DNA of 64,000 nt, taken from contig NZ_VDMS01000001.1 of the NCBI RefSeq assembly GCF_006346395.1, forward strand, positions 1,116,001-1,180,000, written 5' to 3'. The position numbers and the translations under genes were made by a program. Below are positions 41,192 to 49,866 of this stretch, piece after piece (within the stretch, counting starts at the first letter, position 1; the number at the start of each line of letters is the position of its first letter). The DNA comes from Nocardioides plantarum. Its GTDB lineage: Bacteria > Actinomycetota > Actinomycetes > Propionibacteriales > Nocardioidaceae. The notes beneath the pieces were generated by a model, which was given only the letters and a program-made list of their open reading frames with translations, was not told the origin of the DNA and did no database searches.

Positions 41192-42550
41192 GTGTCCGTG
41201 GTGACGTCCGTCCACGTCGTCGCAGCAGTCCTGGCTGCTTTCACGGCCGCCTATCTCGCACTGGGGGCCCAGAGGCCCTACGGATCCACGCTCTTCCTGA
41301 TCTGGGCGTCGTGCGGGACGGTCCCCTGGGCACTGTCGGTGGCCTCGGTGAAGGCCGAGGGTCTGCACCCGTGGCACCAGGTGCTGTGGCTGCCCACGAT
41401 CGCCTTCTGCGGCGGGGCGTTCCTGCTGTGGGCGGGCGGCTTCTCCCGCTACGGCTGGCGTCCGCCGCGAGCGCTGGTCGTCATGTGGCTGGGCGTGCCC
41501 CTGTGCATGCTGGCGATACGGATCGGCTGGGGCCTGGACTCCCGGGACCCGCTGTTCGTCGTCAACACCGTCTACTCCTTCGGCGTCCTCGTGGTGGCCA
41601 CCGCCTGGGTCACCCAGCGCGCGAACGACCCCACCCCCGCCGTACGCCTCATCGCGCGCGGCATCCTCGTGACGGCGGTCGGGGTGCTGATCGCGGAGTC
41701 GTTCCTGCTGAACATCACCGACCTGGTGGCCTCGGCGCTCCTCTTCGTGCTGGCCGTCGCGACGGTGCGCGGCGCGGACGCACTGCGCGTCCGCCCCAGT
41801 CCCGACGTCCTGATCGACGACCTCGGTGCCCTGCTCTTCGTCTTCGACCACGACCAACGCCTCGTGGACCTCAACGCGCCGGCACGGCTCTTCTACACGC
41901 TGCGGGGATCCGGCGCGCCCGACCCGGGCAGCACCGGGGAACGGCTCTTCGGCTCGGACCTGACCAGCCTGGACACCGTCACCGTGGTCCTCGAGGCCGG
42001 TGAGGACGCCGTCCGCTTCAGCGGCTACGTCCAGCGACTGCCGTCGCGCGGCTCGCCGTCACGCGGGTTCGTCTGCCTGCTGCGTCGCTCGACCGGCGAC
42101 CTGCCCGAGGAGGACACCCGCACCGCGCGCCTGGCGGTCATGAACCGTCTGCCGGCCTACGACCCGACGACCCGACTGCTCTCCGCCCGCGCGTTCGACC
42201 AGGCGCTCTCCAGTGCGTCGCTGTACGACGGCGCGCAGTCGGTGCCCGCGTCCGTCCTGGTCGTGCAGGCAGACGACACCGGGACGCTGAGCCAGGTCGC
42301 CCTCGTCGTCGCCGGTGCCTGGGAGCACCGCCTCGAGACCATCGCGGTCGGCCGCTGCGGCGAGCTCCGGCTCGGGGTGGTCGCCCGCGACGTGCCCGAG
42401 GAGGTCCTCCGGTCGTGGGCCGAGCAGGTGCTGAGCGGGGCCCGCGCCCGGTCGGCGACCCGGAGCGGGACGGTCGAGGAGGCTCACGACCTCGTCGACG
42501 ACGCCCTCGCCGAGCTCACCCGGGCGTGGCGCACCCGACCCACGTCCTGA
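41192..42550 (+). CDS. Seven-helix membrane sensor with PAS-like and degenerate GGDEF-like domains
   Basis: 452 aa. Seven hydrophobic segments in the first ~205 residues, as in 7TM sensor proteins; then a PAS-like part (DDLGALLFVFDHDQRLVDLNAPARLF, about 205-310). The end (about 320-445) lines up with diguanylate cyclases (LLSARAFDQAL ... SVLVVQADD ... AEQVLSGAR), but the active-site GGDEF position reads RCGELRLGVV, so it cannot be catalytic as GGDEF is. GTG at 41192 with CACGAT 6 nt upstream. It could be a c-di-GMP-independent signalling or pseudo-enzyme. 41022-41191 holds nothing else that I see. Confidence 0.7.
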   Translation: MSVVTSVHVVAAVLAAFTAAYLALGAQRPYGSTLFLIWASCGTVPWALSVASVKAEGLHPWHQVLWLPTIAFCGGAFLLWAGGFSRYGWRPPRALVVMWLGVPLCMLAIRIGWGLDSRDPLFVVNTVYSFGVLVVATAWVTQRANDPTPAVRLIARGILVTAVGVLIAESFLLNITDLVASALLFVLAVATVRGADALRVRPSPDVLIDDLGALLFVFDHDQRLVDLNAPARLFYTLRGSGAPDPGSTGERLFGSDLTSLDTVTVVLEAGEDAVRFSGYVQRLPSRGSPSRGFVCLLRRSTGDLPEEDTRTARLAVMNRLPAYDPTTRLLSARAFDQALSSASLYDGAQSVPASVLVVQADDTGTLSQVALVVAGAWEHRLETIAVGRCGELRLGVVARDVPEEVLRSWAEQVLSGARARSATRSGTVEEAHDLVDDALAELTRAWRTRPTS

Positions 42551-42574
42551 CCCGCCTGCCGGACGCGGTCCGTG

Positions 42575-43291
42575 TCAGCGCGGACGATCGACGGCCTCGC
42601 GCAGGGCCGCCAGCACGCCCTCCGGGTGGCCGCCGAGCGGGAGGACCCGGATGGTCAAGCCCCCCAGGCCCGCCGGTGACAGGGCCTCGAGGCGCGCCCG
42701 CGCGAGCGACGCCCGGGCCTCCCCGGCGACGTCGTCACCGGAGCCGTCGTACGGCGGCACGACGAGCGCCACGAGACGATCGGGGTCGTGGTCGGTCGGC
42801 TCCCGGAGCAGGCTGACGTGCTCGCCGGGGAGGTCGAGGAACCGCGCCAGCACCTGGGCCGCGCCCTGCAGCTGGTCGGCAGGTCCCAGGACCGAGGCGA
42901 GGTCCGAGGCCCCTGCCGGGCGCGGCGTGGCGGCCCGGACCTCGATGAGCTGGCTCGCCGCGACGCGGTCGGACGAGCCGGTCAGGCTCCACAGGTGGCT
43001 CTCCAGCTCGGCCCAGGTCCTGGTCACGACCTCGCCGGCCGCCTCGGCGGCGAGGTCCTGGTGCGTGCCCGCCCACGCCAGTGCGCACGCGCGCAGCACC
43101 GCTGGCGGAAGGTCGTCGGTCTGCCCGATGTCGAGCACCAGCCGGAGGTCGTCGAGAGCGGCCGACAGCGGCAACCCGTCGATAGCGGCCTGTCGGGTCA
43201 TCACGACGACGTCGCGCACCAGGTCGTCCTCGAGGGAGTCGGGCGCGACCCCGCGAGACGACTCGCTCCCGGGGCCACCCTGCTCGCTCAT
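42575..43291 (-). CDS. Unknown protein
   Basis: 238 aa. I do not recognise it. Acidic start (MSEQGGPGSESSRG), then helical VRDVVVMTRQAAIDGLPLSAALDDLRLVLDIG, LPPAVLRACALAWAGTHQDLAAEAAGEVVTRTWAELESHLW, and a C-terminal mixed part with VSLLREPTDHDPDRLVALVVPPYDG. No membrane helix. It lies 43 nt after the gene at 43335 on the same strand, and its 3' end is 24 nt from the sensor gene. Confidence 0.7.
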   Translation of the reverse strand: MSEQGGPGSESSRGVAPDSLEDDLVRDVVVMTRQAAIDGLPLSAALDDLRLVLDIGQTDDLPPAVLRACALAWAGTHQDLAAEAAGEVVTRTWAELESHLWSLTGSSDRVAASQLIEVRAATPRPAGASDLASVLGPADQLQGAAQVLARFLDLPGEHVSLLREPTDHDPDRLVALVVPPYDGSGDDVAGEARASLARARLEALSPAGLGGLTIRVLPLGGHPEGVLAALREAVDRPR

Positions 43292-43334
43292 CGGCCGGGC
43301 CCCGCGAGGAGGTCGGTCGTCGTCACCCACGAGG

Positions 43335-44060
43335 TCACCCCGTCGGTCGCAGGAGACGGACCGCGGCACCGGCCTCGGCGGTCGCGAGCGAGACGGTCGG
43401 CGGCGTCCCGGCCGCGAGCTCGGCGCACCTGGCCGTGAGCGCGGCGACACTCCCGGGGAGCGAGGGCGACTCGGCCACAGCGGCGACCACGCGGTCGTGG
43501 GCCGGCTGGGCGGCGACGGCCGCCCGCGGGAAGACCCGCCTGGTCTCGCGCACCACGCGCGACAGCTCCTCCGGCGAGAGCAGCGCTCCGCCGTGACTCG
43601 CCGCGGGCCAGGTCACGATCAGCAGACGCCTCGGCGGAACCAGGTCGCCCCAGGACGAGCCGACGTCGAGACGTCCCAGGAGCCGCTCCACCTCGGTGAG
43701 TGCCTCGGCGTCCTGGGCGGGGCGGGCCGCCGTACCGCCCGAGGACCCGACGCCGTCGAGGAAGGCGTCGGACCAGGCGACCGAGGAAGCCTCGATCATC
43801 CGGCTGGAGGTGCCGATGCCCACGACGGCGCACAGCACGTCGAGGTCCTCGAGGAGGTCCTGCAGCGTGCGTCCGGCACGCGCGTACCCGCGGCCCAGGA
43901 CCGTGAGAGCAGCCTCGTCGACCGCCTGTCCGGGCCCGTCGGGCCAGAGCAGGGGAAGGTGGGCGCGCAGGTCGGGGGGCGTCGCAGCCGCCTGCGCCGA
44001 CAGCCGCGCCGGACGGGGCCGCGTGATGCGGCCCGCCAGCCATGTCCAGACCATCTCCAC
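43335..44060 (-). CDS. Unknown protein
   Basis: 241 aa. Not recognised. RLSAQAAATPPDLRAHLPLLWP, TLQDLLEDLDVLCAVVGIGTSSRMIEASSVAWSDAFLDG and a second half with LLIVTWPAAS and LSRVVRETRRVFPRAAVAAQPAHDRVVAAVAES. The first half resembles the regulatory domains of RsbR/PucR-like proteins and the second a GGDEF-like alpha/beta pattern, but neither is safe. GTG 44060 (ATG 44054 possible). Pairs with 42575; probably a signalling partner of the neighbouring sensor or sigma factor. Confidence 0.65.
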   Translation of the reverse strand: MEMVWTWLAGRITRPRPARLSAQAAATPPDLRAHLPLLWPDGPGQAVDEAALTVLGRGYARAGRTLQDLLEDLDVLCAVVGIGTSSRMIEASSVAWSDAFLDGVGSSGGTAARPAQDAEALTEVERLLGRLDVGSSWGDLVPPRRLLIVTWPAASHGGALLSPEELSRVVRETRRVFPRAAVAAQPAHDRVVAAVAESPSLPGSVAALTARCAELAAGTPPTVSLATAEAGAAVRLLRPTG

Positions 44061-44130
44061 CGCCTCACGTCATCCAGCGCAATGCCGGCGGGGCCGGCGC
44101 CCCGCAGCGGCCCGGTACCTACGACGTGAG

Positions 44131-44136
44131 TAGCCT
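44131..44136 (+). promoter_or_regulatory. -10 box of a leaderless sigma-factor promoter
   Basis: TAGCCT, 6 nt, GTG at 44143. Confidence 0.55.
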
Positions 44137-44142
44137 ATCCGC

Positions 44143-44967
44143 GTGCTGAGTCAGCTGACGTCGAAGAGGCGCGACGCGACAGGTCAGCGACGACGCACCG
44201 CTGTTGCCTCGGCACGGTCCGCAGCAGACACCGTCGCAGCCGACCAGCGCGCATCGGACCGTCACCTCATCGAGCGCGCACGCACCGGCGACGCCGCCGC
44301 CGTCGCCGATCTGTACGCCGCCCACCACCCGGTCGCCCGCGCGATCGCGCAGCGCCTGTGCCGCCCCTCCGACGTCGACGACGTGGTCTCGGAGGCCTTC
44401 ACCAAGGTGCTCGACCAGATCGCCCGTGGCGCCGGGCCCCAGGTGTCCTTCCGGGCCTACCTGATCACCGCCGTCCGCAGCGCCAGCGCCGACGTCGGCC
44501 GGGCCCGAGCGCGGTTGCTCCCGACAGACACCGTGGAGGACCTCCGGCAGGAGGAGACCACGCAGGCCGACGACGAGCCGCACAGCACCCTGCGATCCGA
44601 CTCCGAGGTGCTGGCCCAGGCGCTCGCGAGCCTCCCCGCCCGCTGGCAGCTCGTCATCTGGTGGACCACCGTCGAGGGACGGTCGCTGGCCGACGTCGGT
44701 ACCGAGCTCGGGCTCAAGGCCAATGCCGTGGCCGCCCTGGCCTTCCGCGCCCGCCAGGGACTGCGCGACGCCTACCTGGCGCTCCACGTGCGCCAGAGCA
44801 CCGAGCCGGACTGCGACGCCGTCCGGGGTGACTTCCCGGCGTACGTCCGCGGGCGGCTCGAGGAGTCGCTCGTCGATGCCGTCGAGTCCCACCTCCCCGA
44901 CTGCGCACCGTGTCGCGAGGTCCTCGACGAGCTGCACTCGCTCCTCGTCGTCGGCGCCGCTCGCTGA
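44143..44967 (+). CDS. ECF-like sigma factor with C-terminal zinc-binding domain
   Basis: 274 aa. Sigma-2 region about 40-115 (LIERARTGDAAAVADLY, DVDDVVSEAFTKVL), sigma-4 about 155-212 (LPARWQLVIWWTTVEGRSLADVGTELG, ANAVAALAFRARQGLRDAYL). The tail has Cys224, His250, Cys254, Cys257 (HLPDCAPC), the zinc-binding anti-sigma (ZAS/zf-HC2) pattern usually found on a separate anti-sigma protein, so the protein may inhibit itself. Paralogous to the tethered sigma at 57095: both share the KANAVAALAFRAR segment exactly. GTG 44143, leaderless. Confidence 0.88.
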   Translation: MLSQLTSKRRDATGQRRRTAVASARSAADTVAADQRASDRHLIERARTGDAAAVADLYAAHHPVARAIAQRLCRPSDVDDVVSEAFTKVLDQIARGAGPQVSFRAYLITAVRSASADVGRARARLLPTDTVEDLRQEETTQADDEPHSTLRSDSEVLAQALASLPARWQLVIWWTTVEGRSLADVGTELGLKANAVAALAFRARQGLRDAYLALHVRQSTEPDCDAVRGDFPAYVRGRLEESLVDAVESHLPDCAPCREVLDELHSLLVVGAAR

Positions 44968-45007
44968 CCCGCCGCTCGCGCCGTGGTCGCTGCGTGACGC
45001 GCACGCC

Positions 45008-45295
45008 TCAGGCACCGCCGCGGTCCCGATCCCTTCGGCGACGTGCGACCTCGAGCAGGGCCGCCAGGTCGGACGCGTTGGGAGCCCACCCGCGCGCCAG
45101 CTCGTCCCTCATCATGTCGTAGACGGCGCGACGTTCGTCGTCCGACATCTGGGCCAGCACGCTGTCGAAGCGCGACCGTGGACGGGCCCGCCCCGGCGTG
45201 CCGCGAGGACTGGACACACCGCGACCGTCGTCGGCAGCGGGGTGGGGTCGGATCACCTCCACCGGACTTCGAGGACTGCGACGTCTGAGGGTCAT
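45008..45295 (-). CDS. Small hydrophilic protein of unknown function
   Basis: 95 aa. Basic N-terminus, FDSVLAQMSDDERRAVYDMMRDELARG, ASDLAALLEVARRRRDRDRGGA. ATG at 45295 overlaps the stop of the giant surface gene (ATGA), so it is translated with it. Helical; no signal. Not recognised. Confidence 0.65.
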   Translation of the reverse strand: MTLRRRSPRSPVEVIRPHPAADDGRGVSSPRGTPGRARPRSRFDSVLAQMSDDERRAVYDMMRDELARGWAPNASDLAALLEVARRRRDRDRGGA

Positions 45296-48200
45296 CTCAC
45301 CCACCGGGAGCGTGGGCGGCGACGGACCCACAGGAGCAGGAGACCGAGTCCCACGAGCACGACGGCGAGGACCGGCACCCACGCCTCGACCGGCGACCCG
45401 GTGTCCGGCAGCGGGCCCCCGCCGCCACCAGCGCCGTCACCGTCACCGGAGCCACCGTCGTCGCCGGACGGGGAGACGACGTGCTCGGTGCACTGGTCCG
45501 AGCTGGCGGGGCAGCCGCCCACGACCCCGTCGAGGCCCATGGCGACCGCGTTGCGGATCATCGCGTCCCCGTCCCCGGACACCCTGACCGCGTAGGTGAC
45601 GCGGACGACCTCTCCGGGCCCGAGACGGCCGCTCAGTCGGATCGTCGACCCCACCCGTTCCGCTCGCAGCCGCGGGCTGTCGACGGTCGGTCCGGAGACG
45701 AGGTCGGCGTCGTCCAGGACGTCGACGAGACGGTCGACCGCCGCCACCGGTGCCGAGGCGGCCGGACGGTCGCGCTCCCGGTTGCGGAGCGTCAGGGTGT
45801 AGGTGATGACGTCCCCCGCGGCGACCACGGTGCCGCCCGCGGGGTCGGCGGTCTTGCGCACGGTGACCGGTGACCGGGGGTTGCTGGTGCAGTCCGGTCG
45901 GTCGGGGTCGTCGGCGCGGCAGTCCCGCGGTGTCGCCTCCCCGGGGTCGAGGAGGTGGTTGCGCAGGTCGCCGTCCCCGTGGGCGCCGTCGAGCACCTGG
46001 ACCGTGTAGCGCACCGTCGCTCGTGCGCCGGGCGCCAGGGCGCCGGTCACCCGCAGGAGCCCGGCCGCGGGACCTAACACGGTCAGGTCCTTGCTGGAGG
46101 ACCGCGGCGAGCCGACCACCCGGGCGTCGTCCAGGACGCCACCGAGGTCGTCGATGCGGTCGACGGCGACGGCGGCCGTGCCGGTGTTGCCGAAGTGAAG
46201 GGTGTAGGTGACCCGTCGCCCGGGTTGCACCGACGTGCCCGACGGCGGATCGACGGTCTTCCAGTCCTCGAGCACGCCGACGGCGTTCGTGGTCCGCGAC
46301 GGGTCGACCGGGCCGCAGGTGTCGACCGAGGGGCACGCCACCTGCGGCGCGTCCGGGGCCAGCACGTTGGACAGGTTGTGGTTGCCGTCGTCCGCTCCCC
46401 TGACCGTCACCTGGTAGCTCACGGTGACGCGGTCCCCCGGGTCGAGGGTGCCGGTGACCCGGAGGCGGTCGCCCCTCACGACCGCGCGCACGGAGCGGCT
46501 GGTGCTCGCGGGGGCACGGGTCAGGTCGGCGTCGTCGAGCACGTCGGAGAGGTCGTCCTCGGCGTCGATGCGACCGGCGACGGGACCGTCGTTGGTCCAC
46601 GCCAGCACGTAGGTGACCAGGTCGCCGGGCTGGACCGGGCTCCCGCTCGGCGGGTCGACGAGCTTGCGGGGTACGACGTGGGGCAGCAGCGTGGTGACCG
46701 CGTCGGCGCAGTCGTCGGCGGTGCAGCCCGGCACCCCGGCGGCGTTGACGAGGCGGTGGTCCCCCAGGTTGGTGATCGTCACCCGGTAGGCGATGGTCGC
46801 CACGTCGCCGACGGCCATCGCGCCGCTCCAGGTCAGCACGTCTCCGGACACCCGGACCTCGCCCGTCGACGCGGTCGGCGTACCGGCCAGGACGGCGTCG
46901 TCCAGCACGTCGGAGAGGTCGTCGACGACAGCGGCCGGCTCCTCGGCCGAGAGGTCGAGCGCCCCGTCGTTGACGACGGTGATCGTGTAGTCGACGGTGT
47001 CGCCGGTGTCGGGCTCGGGGTCGGAGACCGCGGTCTTGGTCACCGTGAGGTGACGCACCGGGTTGCTCGTGGACTCGGGGGCGCAGCCGGCCGGCTCGCC
47101 GGGCTCGCAGCCCAGCACGTTGGTGAGCTCGTGGTCGCCCTGGGCCACCCAGTCCCGCACCCGGACGCGGTAGGTCACCGTGCGGGTGGCTCCGGTCGGC
47201 ACCTGGCCCTCGATCTCGAGCCGGTCGCCGACGACCGTCGCGGCGAGGCCCGCATCGGCCTCGACGGCTCCGACCAGGTCGGCGTCGTCGAGGACGTCGC
47301 GCAGGTCGTCGCTGGTGTCGACGTCGGCGCTGGTGCCGCCGTCGTTGTCGAAGGTGAGCGTGTAGGTCAGCACCTGGCCGACCTCGACCGGCGTCCCGGT
47401 CGCGGGGTCGACGGCCTTGTCGTGGTGCAGGCCCGAGCCCGGCACGGACACGCTGCGGCAGGCCTCGGTGGGCTCGAGGGCCTCGGACGCCGGTACGCAG
47501 GCGCTGTTGACCAGCCTCTGGTCGCCGGCGCCGGTGTAGGCGACCCGGTAGGTGATCGTCGCCGACTGCCCGGCCGGCAGGGCCCCGCGCCAGGTCACCT
47601 CGGGGGGCTCGACGTCGGCGGTGCCGCTGCTCGCGGTGATCGCGGTGGGATCGTGCGTGTCGTCGAGGACGTCCGAGAGGTCGTCGACGAAGGTCGCCGG
47701 GCGGGCCGGGGTGTAGTCGCCCGGCCCCGCGTTGGTCACGGTGACGGTGTAGGTCACGGTCTGACCGACGGCGGGGAGCTGCGTGCGGTTCGCGGTCTTG
47801 GTGAGCTCGAGCCGGGGCAGCCGGAAGGTCTCGACGTCGCAGGGCGCGGCGGCGTCGCCGGTGCACGCCGGCGTGGTCGTCGGACCACCGGGGGCCGGCA
47901 CGAAGGCCGTGTTGGCGGCGACGCCGTCACCGCGACCGGTGAGCCGGACCGTGTAGGTGAGCACGGCGGCTTCGCCGACGGCGAGCGGGCCGCTCCACGT
48001 CAGGCGCGGCTCCGCGTAGGAGGGTGCGTCGGCCGGCTGCCCGTCGACGGCCACCGCGGCGTCGCCACCGTAGACGGCGTCGTCGAGCACGTCGGTCAGG
48101 TCGTCGACCACCCGGGCGGGCTGAGCCTGCGTGTAGTCGTCGGTCCCCGTGTTGGTCAGGGTGACCGTGTAGGTCACGGTGTCGCCGGCGCGGGTCTCGG

Positions 48201-49866
48201 CTGTCGCGGTGGACGTCTTGACCACGCTGAGCCGCGGCACACGGACCTCGACACGGTGGTCCTCGACCTCACCGCCGGCAGCCGCGCCGGTCGGAAGCGG
48301 GTCCGGGACGGAGCCCGGGAAGAGCCGGAAGCGCGCGTACGTCGGCTGGGACCCGCTGACCCTGCCGAAGGTCAGGTCGAACGGCCGGGCCACGACGCCA
48401 CCCGGCACGGCGACGACGACCCGCTCGTCGGGGTCGAAGCCGCCCGACCGGTCGAGGTCGATCCATCCGGCCAGGGTGGCCGCGGTCGCGGCGGAGTTGG
48501 TGACCGCCACCCTGGCGGTGGCCGGCAGGCCGGTCGTGGCGACCATCTCGGTGACGCCGTCCTCGTCGTCGGTGCGGTTGGTGTCGTCGCCGTCGGCACC
48601 CACGGTGGGCTGACCGTCGGCGTCGAACTCGGAGGTCGCTCCGAGGCGCAGGCCGGGGGTGATCGTGTGGTGCGGGCCCTGGGCGGCCAGGGTCGTGGCG
48701 TAGGTGTCGGGGGCGTCGCCGTAGTCGTCGCAGGACGCCTCGACCGGGACGTCGCTGTCGGCGTCGACGCCGAAGCCCGAGTTGGCGAACCCGTTCCAGG
48801 CGATCTCGGGGGCCGTCTGGTCGCGGAACCAGATCTGGAACCGCTGGCTCGGCTCCGCGTTGCCCGAGACGGTGCCGGCGAAGCGGACGTAGTCCGGGTC
48901 CTCCGCGACGGCCACGCTGCTGGCGGGGGTGACGGCGTACCCGCTCAGGAACGCGGGGCGGATGGCGGCGCGCTCGGTGGCGTCCATGTCACTGAAGGTC
49001 CAGACGCCGTTGACGGCGATCGGCGTCGTCGTCCCGGCCTCGACGAAGGAGTACCGCAGGGTGGCCCCGCCGCCCGGCAGGTTCCACGCGGCGTCGTCCG
49101 TCGTCCCCGGCGCGAGGCCGCCGAGGGTCGCGGACCCGCCGATCACCTGGAGTCGCATGTCGACCGGTCGGCCCCGGACGACGGCGACGTCGGAGTAGAG
49201 CCGCTGGGTGCCGGTCGCTCCCGTGCCGCCGGTCACCGGACCGACGTGCTGGAAGGTCATCGCGTAGTACGGCTCGTCGACGGGGCTGCACGCGGCCGGT
49301 ACGACGAGCCGCTCGACCAGCACCCGGTAGTCCTCGACCTCGTCGCCGGGGGCGCCCCCGGTCGGTGAGTGGATCGTCGATGCGTCGGTGCTGTAGCGGA
49401 CCCGGACGTCGGTGCGGATGTCGGCCGGGTTGTCGAAGCCGGGGAACGTGACGTCGTTGGCCCCGGCACCGACCGGACGGGCGTCGGCCACCCGCTCCGC
49501 GGCGTCGGTGAAGTCGCCGTCCTCGTTCCAGTCGACCCAGACGCTGGCGAATCCCTCGGCAGAGACGTCCAGCCGGACGGTGTTGGTGACCGGCAGCAGG
49601 GTGATCGGGTCGGTTCCGGTGCGGATCGTCGGGCCGGGGTAGCCCAGCGCCGGGTTGAAGGTGACGCTGTCCACCCCGTCACGCTCGGCCGCCACCGTCG
49701 GCCGACCGTCCGGCCGCTCCGCTCCCCGCGCCTCCGCCTCCGGGTCGGCACCCCCGTCGACCGCAGCCGACGGGAGCGTCGTCGAGCCCAGGACCAGGAC
49801 GGCGGAGGCGAGGACGGCGACCAGCGGACAGCTGCGCCGCCGCCCCCACCGGCGCGTGACGGGCAT
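45292..49866 (-). CDS. Giant LPXTG surface protein with GEVED and DUF11-type repeats
   Basis: 1524 aa. Signal peptide about 1-36 (LVAVLASAVLVLGSTTLPSAA). Two GEVED domains: about 95-185 (ends GDEVEDYRVLV) and about 460-545 (GGEVEDHRVEV), with the calcium-like WVDWNEDGDFTD in the first. Then about 1000 residues of DUF11-type Ig-like modules: seven copies of the signature D-x-L-x-D-V-L-D-D (one reads DLGGVLDD) with VTYTVTVTN strands. It ends with LPDTG (1486-1490), a hydrophobic helix and RRRPRSRWVR, a sortase signal. ATG follows the stop of 49867-56202 without a gap. Likely a wall-anchored stalk or adhesin. Confidence 0.92.
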   Translation of the reverse strand: MPVTRRWGRRRSCPLVAVLASAVLVLGSTTLPSAAVDGGADPEAEARGAERPDGRPTVAAERDGVDSVTFNPALGYPGPTIRTGTDPITLLPVTNTVRLDVSAEGFASVWVDWNEDGDFTDAAERVADARPVGAGANDVTFPGFDNPADIRTDVRVRYSTDASTIHSPTGGAPGDEVEDYRVLVERLVVPAACSPVDEPYYAMTFQHVGPVTGGTGATGTQRLYSDVAVVRGRPVDMRLQVIGGSATLGGLAPGTTDDAAWNLPGGGATLRYSFVEAGTTTPIAVNGVWTFSDMDATERAAIRPAFLSGYAVTPASSVAVAEDPDYVRFAGTVSGNAEPSQRFQIWFRDQTAPEIAWNGFANSGFGVDADSDVPVEASCDDYGDAPDTYATTLAAQGPHHTITPGLRLGATSEFDADGQPTVGADGDDTNRTDDEDGVTEMVATTGLPATARVAVTNSAATAATLAGWIDLDRSGGFDPDERVVVAVPGGVVARPFDLTFGRVSGSQPTYARFRLFPGSVPDPLPTGAAAGGEVEDHRVEVRVPRLSVVKTSTATAETRAGDTVTYTVTLTNTGTDDYTQAQPARVVDDLTDVLDDAVYGGDAAVAVDGQPADAPSYAEPRLTWSGPLAVGEAAVLTYTVRLTGRGDGVAANTAFVPAPGGPTTTPACTGDAAAPCDVETFRLPRLELTKTANRTQLPAVGQTVTYTVTVTNAGPGDYTPARPATFVDDLSDVLDDTHDPTAITASSGTADVEPPEVTWRGALPAGQSATITYRVAYTGAGDQRLVNSACVPASEALEPTEACRSVSVPGSGLHHDKAVDPATGTPVEVGQVLTYTLTFDNDGGTSADVDTSDDLRDVLDDADLVGAVEADAGLAATVVGDRLEIEGQVPTGATRTVTYRVRVRDWVAQGDHELTNVLGCEPGEPAGCAPESTSNPVRHLTVTKTAVSDPEPDTGDTVDYTITVVNDGALDLSAEEPAAVVDDLSDVLDDAVLAGTPTASTGEVRVSGDVLTWSGAMAVGDVATIAYRVTITNLGDHRLVNAAGVPGCTADDCADAVTTLLPHVVPRKLVDPPSGSPVQPGDLVTYVLAWTNDGPVAGRIDAEDDLSDVLDDADLTRAPASTSRSVRAVVRGDRLRVTGTLDPGDRVTVSYQVTVRGADDGNHNLSNVLAPDAPQVACPSVDTCGPVDPSRTTNAVGVLEDWKTVDPPSGTSVQPGRRVTYTLHFGNTGTAAVAVDRIDDLGGVLDDARVVGSPRSSSKDLTVLGPAAGLLRVTGALAPGARATVRYTVQVLDGAHGDGDLRNHLLDPGEATPRDCRADDPDRPDCTSNPRSPVTVRKTADPAGGTVVAAGDVITYTLTLRNRERDRPAASAPVAAVDRLVDVLDDADLVSGPTVDSPRLRAERVGSTIRLSGRLGPGEVVRVTYAVRVSGDGDAMIRNAVAMGLDGVVGGCPASSDQCTEHVVSPSGDDGGSGDGDGAGGGGGPLPDTGSPVEAWVPVLAVVLVGLGLLLLWVRRRPRSRWVR

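Noticed and set aside
45700..48200. Regularly spaced DNA repeats that could look like an array
   Set aside because: They are the coding repeats of DUF11-type modules (about 400 nt apart).
46195..49368. A 1057-codon plus-strand open frame opposite the second giant surface gene
   Set aside because: Same reason; the repeats seen in it are the mirror of the DUF11 modules.
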